This document shows positions 52,245 through 58,991 of a stretch of DNA of 64,000 bases, one piece after another. The notes beneath the pieces were generated by a model. It did no database searches. It worked only from the letters and a program-made list of their open reading frames with translations, and was not told where the DNA came from. Origin of the DNA: Oricola sp. (GTDB taxonomy: Bacteria; Pseudomonadota; Alphaproteobacteria; Rhizobiales; Rhizobiaceae); NCBI RefSeq assembly GCF_022763245.1, contig NZ_JALEGV010000041.1, positions 791,223-855,222 of the forward strand, given 5' to 3'. The number at the start of each line of letters is the position of its first letter. Position 1 is the stretch's first letter. Both the position numbers and the translations under genes were made by a program.

Positions 52245-53336
52245 TCAGGCCGGAATAGCCTTTGCCGCCCAGTCGGCGACGCGGCTGCCGCGCAGGTCGA
52301 GCAGGGACGCGGCGGCGCGGTCATCGAGCAGGGCCGAGAGTTCGCGGTTGATCGCGTTGGCGATGTCCGGGCCGCGAAAGATCATGCCGGTGTAGAGCTG
52401 CACGAGGTCGGCGCCGGCCTCGATCTTGGCGAGCGCGGTCGCGCCCGAATCGACGCCGCCGACGCCGATCAGCGTCTTCGACGGACCGAGCCGCTCGCGC
52501 GTCTTGGCGAGCACGATGGTGGAGCGTTCGAAGACGGGACGGCCGGAGAGGCCCCCGGCCTCGCCGGGATCGCGCGAAATTCCCTTGCGTGACAGCGTCG
52601 TGTTGGAGACGATCATACCGTCGAGCCGCTTGTCGGTCACCTCGGCGACGATGTCGTCGAGATCGGCTTCGGCGATGTCGGGCGCGATCTTCAGGAGCAC
52701 CGGCACGGCGCGCTTGTGGATTTCCTCCTCCGCCCGGCGTGCCTCGTCGAGCCGGCCCAGCAACTCGGCGAGTTGCGCCCGGCCCTGCAGGTCGCGCAGG
52801 CCCGGTGTGTTGGGCGAGGAGATGTTGACCGTGAAATAGCTGGCGAGCGTGTAGAAGCGCTTCAGCCCGGTCACATAGTCGGCGATGCGGTCTTCGGCAT
52901 CCTTGTTGGCGCCGATATTGACGCCGACGATGCCCCGCCCGTGCCGCGCGACGAGGCGCTCGAACGCCGCGTCATGGCCCTCATTGTTGAAGCCCAGCCG
53001 GTTGATCACCGCATGGTCGGCAGGCAGGCGGAAGATGCGCGGGCGCGGATTGCCCGATTGCGGCTTCGGCGTGGTCGTGCCGATTTCCGCAAAGCCGAAG
53101 CCGATACGCAGCAGCGCGTCGGGAACCTTGGCGTCCTTGTCGAAACCGGCGGCCACGCCGACCGGGTTGGGAAAGGCGAGCCCCGCCGTCACCACTTCCA
53201 GCCGCGGATCAGGCTTTTCCGTGCAGGCCGGCAGCAGCCCGCTCTTCAGCGCGTTCAGCGCCATGGCATGCGCCGTTTCCGGTTCGAAGCGGAAGCTGAG
53301 CCAGCGCCCGGCACGGTCCCACAGGCGGTCCCTCAT
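52245..53336 (-). CDS. pyrD: Dihydroorotate dehydrogenase, quinone-dependent (class 2)
   Basis: 363 residues from ATG 53336, preferred over upstream codons because MRDRLWDRAGRWLSFRFEPE is the family start and it overlaps the DUF952 stop. FMN-binding and catalytic motifs: GVAAGFDKDAKV, NRLGFNNEGHD, the catalytic Ser in NISSPNTPGLRDLQG, and GVGGVDSGATALAKIEAGA. It oxidises dihydroorotate to orotate with ubiquinone at the inner membrane in pyrimidine synthesis. Confidence 0.95.
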   Translation of the reverse strand: MRDRLWDRAGRWLSFRFEPETAHAMALNALKSGLLPACTEKPDPRLEVVTAGLAFPNPVGVAAGFDKDAKVPDALLRIGFGFAEIGTTTPKPQSGNPRPRIFRLPADHAVINRLGFNNEGHDAAFERLVARHGRGIVGVNIGANKDAEDRIADYVTGLKRFYTLASYFTVNISSPNTPGLRDLQGRAQLAELLGRLDEARRAEEEIHKRAVPVLLKIAPDIAEADLDDIVAEVTDKRLDGMIVSNTTLSRKGISRDPGEAGGLSGRPVFERSTIVLAKTRERLGPSKTLIGVGGVDSGATALAKIEAGADLVQLYTGMIFRGPDIANAINRELSALLDDRAAASLLDLRGSRVADWAAKAIPA

Positions 53337-53680
53337 CGGCCCATGTCCGGAAAGACATGCGCGCCGTCGTCGCCGATCGGCAATGCGCGCACCCATAAGA
53401 CGGCGTCGAGCGCGAGCGGCGCGTAGAGATGCGGAAACAGGTCGCCGCCGCGCGAGACCTCGTATTTCAGCGCGTCGCCCAAATGTGCGGTATCGACCGC
53501 GACGAGCCGCAGGCCGGTCTGCCCGGCGAAATGCTTCGCCGCCGTTTCCTTCACCTGGCTCGCCGTGGAGAAATGGATGAAGCCGTCGGCATGGTCGATC
53601 GGCGCGCCGTCGAAACGCCCCGCCGCCTCGGCCTCGGCCCATTGTTCGGCTGTCGCGATCTTGTAGATGATGGGATCCAT
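53333..53680 (-). CDS. DUF952 domain-containing protein
   Basis: 115 residues from ATG 53680. Starts IIYKIATAEQWAEAEAAGRF, with DGFIHFSTASQVKETAAKHF and FPHLYAPLALDAVLWVRALP, the DUF952 pattern. Overlaps pyrD by 4 bp (ATGA) and so is translationally coupled, a common arrangement in this order. Function unknown; the fold has been compared with ADP-ribosyl-binding proteins. Confidence 0.88.
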   Translation of the reverse strand: MDPIIYKIATAEQWAEAEAAGRFDGAPIDHADGFIHFSTASQVKETAAKHFAGQTGLRLVAVDTAHLGDALKYEVSRGGDLFPHLYAPLALDAVLWVRALPIGDDGAHVFPDMGR

Positions 53681-53837
53681 GCCGATTGCATAATCCGCGC
53701 GCGCGCATTGGAAAAGGGCAGGCCGCCGAAACGGACAGCTTTGTTGGCCGGTTTGACGCGCCTGTCGCATTTCCCCCGGATTTCGCGGCTAGGCTTTGCG
53801 GCGAAACACAATCGAAACCGAAAAAGGGATCGACGAG

Positions 53838-54266
53838 ATGAAATTGTCTGAACGCGGCCTGTTTGCCGCCGCCACGCTGGCGATCGCCGCAAGCGCCGTG
53901 CAACCGGCGGCGGCCGACGCCGGCCGCTACGTGATGGAGACGACCGAGGACGGCTATGTCCGCATGGACACAGCCACCGGCGAGATGTCGATCTGCGCCG
54001 AGAAGAACGGCCAGCTGATCTGCAAGCTCGCCGCCGACGAGCGCGCCGCGTTCCAGGACGCGCTCGACCGGCTGGAGGAGCGCGTGTCGCGGCTGGAGGA
54101 CAAGGCCGCCCGTTCGCTCGCCGTGCCGAGCGAGGAGGAGTTCGACCGCGGCCTCGACAATATGGAGCAGTTCTTCCGCCGCTTCCTCGGCATCGTGGAG
54201 GAGTTCGACAGGAAGCGCGAGGACGAGCCCGCCGGGTCCGAGGAGCCGCCCGCCGACCGAACCTGA
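53838..54266 (+). CDS. Small exported coiled-coil protein
   Basis: 142 residues from ATG 53838. Signal peptide FAAATLAIAASAVQPAAA, a short domain with two Cys (MSICAEKNGQLICKLAAD) that can form a disulphide, then a heptad helix (RLEERVSRLEDKAARSL) and an acidic, Pro-rich tail. Found as a conserved hypothetical periplasmic protein in related bacteria, as far as I recognise. No function known. Confidence 0.75.
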   Translation: MKLSERGLFAAATLAIAASAVQPAAADAGRYVMETTEDGYVRMDTATGEMSICAEKNGQLICKLAADERAAFQDALDRLEERVSRLEDKAARSLAVPSEEEFDRGLDNMEQFFRRFLGIVEEFDRKREDEPAGSEEPPADRT

Positions 54267-54397
54267 ACACGGCGCGGGTCACACTGCGCGCAAATGCCGA
54301 AATTGGCGCTTGCCTGCGCCAAATCACATGCTATAAACCGCGCACTTTCCGGCGGCTCGCCTCCGGAAGTGCCTTCACCCAATGTTGTGAAGTGATT

Positions 54398-54472
54398 GCC
54401 CGGGTAGCTCAGGGGTAGAGCAGCGGATTGAAAATCCGCGTGTCGGTGGTTCAAATCCGCCCCCGGGCACCA
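54398..54472 (+). tRNA. tRNA-Phe (anticodon GAA), CCA encoded
   Basis: Acceptor arm GCCCGGG pairs with CCCGGGC and is followed by A and CCA. D-arm TAGCTCAGGGGTAGAGC. Anticodon stem CGGAT/ATCCG with loop containing GAA. T-arm GGTGGTTCAAATCCGCC. All four arms fold. An integrase gene ends 73 bp downstream on the opposite strand, so the 3' end of this tRNA is the likely attachment site of the element to the right. Confidence 0.97.
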
Positions 54473-54544
54473 GCCCATCCTATTGAAACCGTTAGGTTTT
54501 TCGTCGTTCATCGGTCGTCGCTTTCGGTCCGGTTTGACACTTTT

Positions 54545-55639
54545 TCACTCGGGTTTGACAATTTTCGTTCCCCGCCTGTTCATCTCGGCGGTGAAATCGA
54601 CCATCACACCCTCCAATTTCCGGCTCTTGTCGGCATCGCGCGAATAATGGCGCGCCATCGCCGTGGTCTTCTGCTGGAGCATGTCGGCGATGGTTCTCTC
54701 GTCGAAGCCAAGCTCCGCCAAGACGGTCGCCACGGTGTGCCGCAGGCCCTTCAACGTCAGCCCCTTGCCAATCGCGCCGGCTTCCTCCAGCGCGATCCGC
54801 ACCGGCGCCCAGGAGGCCCGGAAGCCGGAAACGGTCCACGGCTTGCCCCGCGAGTTCGCGCAAAGGGTAATGGCGTCGTGCTGGGGCGCTGCCTCGATCG
54901 CCTCGGCGACCGGCGCGGGCAGGGAGATCAGGCCGCCGGTTCCGGTCTTCCCGCGCCGGGTATCGATCTTGCCGTCGCGCACGGCGGTGCGGGGCAGCGA
55001 CAACGCGTCCTGCGGATCGAGGGCGCAATACATCATGAGGGCCACGGGAACGCGCATGTGCGCCGGCAGCGCCTGCCAGACGGCGTGGCGTTCCTCGTCG
55101 CTCCACGGCCGATTCGCGCGCGCCAGGGACTTCGGCCGCTTGATCGCCTTGAGGCGGAAAGCCGGGTTCGTCGTCATGTGGCCACGCTCGCGACACCATT
55201 CGAACAGGAGCGACATCACGGTCCGGGTGTAGTTCCCCCAGCGCCAACCGTGCTTCGCCGCGATCCGGTCGCGGATCCTGACGACGAGCGGCGTGTCGAA
55301 TTTGACGAGCGCCGTGTCGCCGATCGGCTGGAGGAAGTCGAACACGCGCTGGTAGTCGTGCCGGGTCCGATCGGCGAGGTCGGTGAAGGCGTTGCTTTCG
55401 CGAAACAGCTTGATCGCCATGCCGAGCGTGCCCGGCTTTTCCGAGGCCGTCTTCTCGACCAGGGCGGCGACGCGCGCGCATTCGGCATACCACTCCATCG
55501 TGTACGGTTCGAACTTGCGGCAATTGACCGTCTGCCCGCTCGCGCGGTGACGGGTGCGCCAGGCATAGGGCAGCTTCTTGTCGCGCCAAACTTGGAAGCC
55601 CGGCGGGTTTGGCCCTTGCTTGCGCCTGTCCACGATCAT
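54545..55639 (-). CDS. Tyrosine recombinase/phage integrase
   Basis: 364 residues from ATG 55639, whose first base is the last base of the upstream stop (TAATG). N-terminal core-binding (SAM-like) region with FTDLADRTRHDYQRVFDFL, then a catalytic domain: RRGKTGTGG (beta-strand Lys), LTLKGLRHTVATVLAELG (Arg-His of box II) and ARHYSRDAD with the Tyr nucleophile. The box I Arg expected near MMYCALDPQDALSL is not visible; the same DPQDA-type segment is, I believe, typical of one alphaproteobacterial integrase subgroup. It integrates or excises the element at tRNA-Phe. Confidence 0.9.
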   Translation of the reverse strand: MIVDRRKQGPNPPGFQVWRDKKLPYAWRTRHRASGQTVNCRKFEPYTMEWYAECARVAALVEKTASEKPGTLGMAIKLFRESNAFTDLADRTRHDYQRVFDFLQPIGDTALVKFDTPLVVRIRDRIAAKHGWRWGNYTRTVMSLLFEWCRERGHMTTNPAFRLKAIKRPKSLARANRPWSDEERHAVWQALPAHMRVPVALMMYCALDPQDALSLPRTAVRDGKIDTRRGKTGTGGLISLPAPVAEAIEAAPQHDAITLCANSRGKPWTVSGFRASWAPVRIALEEAGAIGKGLTLKGLRHTVATVLAELGFDERTIADMLQQKTTAMARHYSRDADKSRKLEGVMVDFTAEMNRRGTKIVKPE

Positions 55640-55872
55640 TAGAGCCGATCCACGATCTCGTCGGCTTCCGTCCCACCGCCGGCCTTCAGACTGTCGATCC
55701 AGCGATCCAGATCCTGCAAATCCCACCGATGCGATCCGTCCGGCATGGCCACGGGCGAGACACCGCACAGCGCCTTGAAGCGCTTTTCAGCCATCCCGCA
55801 ATAGTGCGCGGCCTCGCCGATCTTCATCATGCGGCGAGGCGACAGGTTGAGGTTCAACGTCGCCGACTGCAT
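55639..55872 (-). CDS. Small HTH protein, excisionase-like
   Basis: 77 residues. The segment PRRMMKIGEAAHYCGMAEKRF, then HRWDLQDLDRWIDSLKAG is the winged-helix pattern of AlpA/MerR-like excisionases. Its stop overlaps the integrase start by one base, so the two are translated together. It probably directs excision or represses its own operon. Confidence 0.7.
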   Translation of the reverse strand: MQSATLNLNLSPRRMMKIGEAAHYCGMAEKRFKALCGVSPVAMPDGSHRWDLQDLDRWIDSLKAGGGTEADEIVDRL

Positions 55873-55875
55873 TGC

Positions 55876-56454
55876 CTATGCCTTTGCATACTTTGCTGGT
55901 TCGTCCCGCTCGGAGAGTTCAAGCGCGATCTGATGCAAGAGTCCTCCGCCGATGACAAAGCAACGCCTCGCCGAGCTATCAAACTGCCGTGAGTAGGCGT
56001 CCGGGTTTTGAGTGACCCAATCGCGAACAGCAGTGTTGGAGGTGAAGAGAATGTCGAGCCCCGACATCCGCAACCACGCAAATTCGCCGTTTTCTTCGAC
56101 TTCCACCCGGTCTACGGCCAGCCCATCAGTCCAATTGTCCGGTGTGCTGATGATCGAGGCGAGAACGCCGCCAAGCTTTGCGCCGTTCAGGAAATCCCGA
56201 CCACCCGCCTTGCGAGAGATCGCCTCCAATGAGTTCGCGCGAACGAAAACGGTTTCGGAGTCGGCCGCTCGACGGGACACCATCACCATCAACATGCAGG
56301 CAGCCTCAAGAGGGGTGATATTCGGTGCACCATGGCCGCGCGGGCCTGTTTGGAGAACTCCAATCTCTCGAAGAAAACGTGTCCGTTGGTCGACTTCGCC
56401 AAGCGTTGCTCCGGTTGCCATGGATAGCACTTGGTGAAATTCGCGAGCTCGCAT
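55876..56454 (-). CDS. Phage hypothetical protein, first gene of the int operon
   Basis: 192 residues from ATG 56454 (RBS AAGGA). The N-terminal part (LSMATGATLGEVDQRTRFLREIG) resembles a helix-turn-helix. The middle has ITPLEAACMLMVMVSRR, and the C-terminal half is a mixed fold ending in RRCFVIGGGLLHQIALELSE. It is 3 bp from the excisionase-like gene. Two palindromic operators sit just before it. Function not recognised. Confidence 0.65.
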   Translation of the reverse strand: MRAREFHQVLSMATGATLGEVDQRTRFLREIGVLQTGPRGHGAPNITPLEAACMLMVMVSRRAADSETVFVRANSLEAISRKAGGRDFLNGAKLGGVLASIISTPDNWTDGLAVDRVEVEENGEFAWLRMSGLDILFTSNTAVRDWVTQNPDAYSRQFDSSARRCFVIGGGLLHQIALELSERDEPAKYAKA

Positions 56455-56469
56455 GTCTGATTCCTTTAT

Positions 56470-56522
56470 GGTGATTTTCACCGTATATCGGGCCGCGGCA
56501 GATCGCAACGGTGACTTTCACC
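56470..56522. promoter_or_regulatory. Paired palindromic operators in front of the integrase operon
   Basis: GGTGATTTTCACC at 56470-56482 and GGTGACTTTCACC at 56510-56522, both extended by a flanking G on the right (CACCG), with 40 bp from centre to centre. The first abuts the RBS of the leftward gene. Two similar palindromes this close suggest cooperative repressor binding, probably by one of the HTH proteins of the element. Confidence 0.65.
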
Positions 56523-56563
56523 GAAAGGCGTGGAAAAGGCGAGTGACCCCGCCTCAACCGTCT

Positions 56564-57271
56564 CTATTGCTGGTCTCCCCGAATGCGGACGAAGCTCGCC
56601 AACAGCGCCTGACCATCCTCGGCACCGAACTCGTCGCCGGTCTCTGCGATCGAGCGCAGCCAGGCGGCTTTGGCGGCGACGTCTTCGGCCGTCAGAGCCG
56701 GGTACGCCATCGCCGCCTGGCGGGCCGTTCTCCACGCCGCCAGGGCATTCCTGTGGCCGTCCTCGGCCGCGTCTATCCCGAAGGCGGCGCGCTTGGCTGC
56801 AATCCGCATGTGCAGCATGTTCCATGCGGCACAGTCGGCGGCGCAGTCCTCGTCCAGCGTTCGTTTCGCTATGTCCAGCGCACGACCCTTGACGAGGGCC
56901 GTCTCGATCCGGTCGAAGGCACTCGCGCGTGCCGCCATCAACTGGTCCACACCCTCGGCGCGGTCGGTGAAGAACGGATTCAGGAATTTCCCGATCCGGC
57001 TTTGGAACGTGACCCCGCGCGATCGGCGCTTCCAAGCTTCGAAGCGGCGCATGCGCACGTCAAGCAGGTCCGACGTCGCGTCGAGGAAGGCGGCGGCCTC
57101 GCGCTCGGCGGCGATCAGGCGCGCCAATTCGGGCGACGGCTCGGCGGGCGCTGCCTTCACACGGCAGGTGCCCCCAGCTGCGAAGCCTGTGACAAGCGCG
57201 CCTTTAAGGACAGAGCGACGGTGGATTGCGGGCAAACCTTCGGCGGCTGCCGGAAGAGATGTCTTCGGCAT
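56564..57271 (-). CDS. Phage-borne protein with twin-arginine-like start
   Basis: 235 residues. Near the N-terminus, IHRRSVLKGALVTGFAAGG has the RR-x-hydrophobic-Leu-Lys pattern of a Tat signal. The rest is helical and charged (SPELARLIAAEREAAAFLDAT, later RTLDEDCAADCAAWNM). Similar Tat-like phage proteins of unknown function are, to my recollection, common in alphaproteobacterial prophages. It ends 41 bp to the right of the paired operators, so it is probably separate from the int operon. Confidence 0.6.
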   Translation of the reverse strand: MPKTSLPAAAEGLPAIHRRSVLKGALVTGFAAGGTCRVKAAPAEPSPELARLIAAEREAAAFLDATSDLLDVRMRRFEAWKRRSRGVTFQSRIGKFLNPFFTDRAEGVDQLMAARASAFDRIETALVKGRALDIAKRTLDEDCAADCAAWNMLHMRIAAKRAAFGIDAAEDGHRNALAAWRTARQAAMAYPALTAEDVAAKAAWLRSIAETGDEFGAEDGQALLASFVRIRGDQQ

Positions 57272-57293
57272 CGAAAAATCCTTGTTCGGTTTT

Positions 57294-57352
57294 CGTAACA
57301 GGGGTACGATAACCGGAAATTTTCCGGATTGTCAAACGATATCGTAACAGGG
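57294..57352. promoter_or_regulatory. Divergent control region upstream of the XRE gene
   Basis: Contains the perfect palindrome CCGGAAATTTTCCGG (57313-57327) and a direct repeat CGTAACAGGG at 57294-57303 and 57343-57352. It lies between the leftward Tat-like gene and the rightward XRE repressor gene. The layout is that of a lysogeny switch promoter region. Confidence 0.5.
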
Positions 57353-57359
57353 TTCTGAT

Positions 57360-57584
57360 ATGCAGGCGATTCAATGCAAGATGGCGCGCGCGGCGACTGG
57401 CATGGGAGTGCGTGAACTTGCAGAGCGCGCCAAGGTGTCACCTGACACCATAGCCCGCCTCGAACGCGGGGAGGAACTGCGCGAGCGGACCGTCGAGGCC
57501 ATTCAATCCGCCTTGGAAGAAGCCGGCGTTGAGTTCATCGCCGAAAACGGCGGCGGCCCGGGCGTGCGACTTCGCAAAGACTGA
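57360..57584 (+). CDS. XRE-family HTH regulator
   Basis: 74 residues. Cro/CI-type HTH throughout: KMARAATGMGVRELAERAKV, then SPDTIARLERGEELRERTVE and a short tail. It is just large enough for the DNA-binding domain, with no protease-cleavable C-terminus, so it is more Cro-like than a full CI repressor. It probably binds the palindromes in the region just upstream and perhaps those at 56470-56522. Confidence 0.85.
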   Translation: MQAIQCKMARAATGMGVRELAERAKVSPDTIARLERGEELRERTVEAIQSALEEAGVEFIAENGGGPGVRLRKD

Positions 57585-57589
57585 AGCGC

Positions 57590-57844
57590 ATGGGACGCCC
57601 GCTTTCTCCCGACCCGATCGCCTATCCGCCGCGCGGCATGAACCGCGACGAGGCAGCACGGTGGATCGGGGTTTCGACGACCAAGTTCGACGAACTGATC
57701 GCACGTAATTTGATGCCCCGCCCCAAGCGCATCGACGGCCGCGTGATCTGGGACCGCTATGCCCTCGACGCTGCGTTCACGGATCTGCCCGACCAGCGCG
57801 TCAACGCAATCGACGCCGCGATCGAAAATGCAAGAGCCCGTTGA
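57590..57844 (+). CDS. Small winged-HTH DNA-binding protein
   Basis: 84 residues starting 6 bp after the XRE stop. RGMNRDEAARWIGVSTTKFDEL, then PRPKRIDGRVIWDRYALDAAF is an excisionase/MerR-like helix-turn-helix with a wing. Probably a second regulator or recombination directionality factor of the element, co-transcribed with the XRE gene. Confidence 0.75.
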   Translation: MGRPLSPDPIAYPPRGMNRDEAARWIGVSTTKFDELIARNLMPRPKRIDGRVIWDRYALDAAFTDLPDQRVNAIDAAIENARAR

Positions 57845-57992
57845 TAACGCGGGCTATTCGTTAGTCCAAAGAAGACTGAAGATGTGCGCGCGGAGATTTG
57901 AAGAATCCCGCCTCGGCTGCATCTGGATCATTTGTTAAGCTAGTAGGTAGTGTGTCGAACACGAGAGCGTTTAGCCAAGGATGGGGTGAAGG

Positions 57993-58400
57993 ATGGAGCT
58001 GAGGGAATTCATTTCAGAAACACTTGGTCAGATTATTGACGGAGTAAGATCCGCACAGGCAAACGAGGGCGGTGAAGCTATCAATGCCAAAGCATGGTCT
58101 GATAACCCGGGCGGCAACTTAGTGTTCACTGGCAAATACGGTCTTTTTACACGAGTGGATTTCGACGTCGCTGTCTCTGCTGAGACGAGTGGAGGGGGTG
58201 CCGCGAAGCTCACGGTGTTCGGTGTTGGGTTCGAGGGTGAAGGTCAGAAGACCGCCTCGTCTGCTAATCGTGTGACGTTCAGCGTTCCAGTCCGCCTTCC
58301 CGACGGAGACACAAGTGTGGCTGAGGCCGTCGCGGAACAGATACGTGAGAATAGGGAACAGCTTGCTGAGGCGCGGAAGAAGCGCTTCCGCGGGTCTTAA
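57993..58400 (+). CDS. Trypco2-like domain protein
   Basis: 135 residues. The N-terminal helix LREFISETLGQIIDGVRSAQ, the middle strand FDVAVSAETSGGGAAKLTVFG and the closing SSANRVTFSVPVRLPDG match the trypsin-co-occurring domain 2 family. These domains are found in bacterial conflict systems, usually with a protease or NTPase partner. Here the next gene is a membrane protein instead. Lower in G+C than the neighbours, and placed in the middle of a phage element at a typical cargo position. Confidence 0.65.
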   Translation: MELREFISETLGQIIDGVRSAQANEGGEAINAKAWSDNPGGNLVFTGKYGLFTRVDFDVAVSAETSGGGAAKLTVFGVGFEGEGQKTASSANRVTFSVPVRLPDGDTSVAEAVAEQIRENREQLAEARKKRFRGS

Positions 58401-58431
58401 GTCGGGCACGCGCCATGCGGGGAGATTGCGC

Positions 58432-58935
58432 ATGAGTGAGACGGAGCAGGAGCGGGTGATCAGGGTTCGTGCGGCAGAGCGCGCTCACGATGATTACTAT
58501 AAGGGCACACTGACCCTGTTTGATTCGATAATGACATTTTCAATTGCTGCGATGCGCACGCCCGGCTTGGCTGCCGCTGGTGGTATCGCTGCCACGTTGG
58601 GGTTCTACAGCGCAAACTACGCTCGGCTTAGAGCTGTTCCTGAAGCATTGTTGGAATTCAACGCGGTTCTCTTTTGGATGTTTCTGAGTCTGCTCGCCAC
58701 CATTTGCGCGCCTGGATTGGCGTACTTCTCGCAGAGCTTCTTTCTCTGGGGTGAAGGGGCGAAAAAACTGTCTTGGGAATGGCCATATGTGGGTACAAAT
58801 CGCCGATCAAAGATTCTCATTCGTGTCGGGATAGGTTTTCAAGTCGCGACAGTTCTGTGCGTTTTGGCATCGATCGTATTGATGATCGTAGGAGGTGTAC
58901 GGTTTCTACATCTCGTTGCGGTGTTGCCAACATAA
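58432..58935 (+). CDS. Membrane protein partner of the trypco2-like gene
   Basis: 167 residues from ATG 58432. Three or four hydrophobic segments: SIMTFSIAAMRTPGLAAAGG, AVLFWMFLSLLATICAPGLA and VATVLCVLASIVLMIVGGV. No signal peptide and no family recognised. It follows the trypco2-like gene by 31 bp and shares its lower G+C. Membrane proteins of this size often serve as effectors in defence systems, but nothing in the sequence proves it. Confidence 0.6.
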   Translation: MSETEQERVIRVRAAERAHDDYYKGTLTLFDSIMTFSIAAMRTPGLAAAGGIAATLGFYSANYARLRAVPEALLEFNAVLFWMFLSLLATICAPGLAYFSQSFFLWGEGAKKLSWEWPYVGTNRRSKILIRVGIGFQVATVLCVLASIVLMIVGGVRFLHLVAVLPT

Positions 58936-58991
58936 CGAGTGATAGTCTCGCAGACGGTTCCTCATTCGATCGGCGAAGATCGTCTGATATT

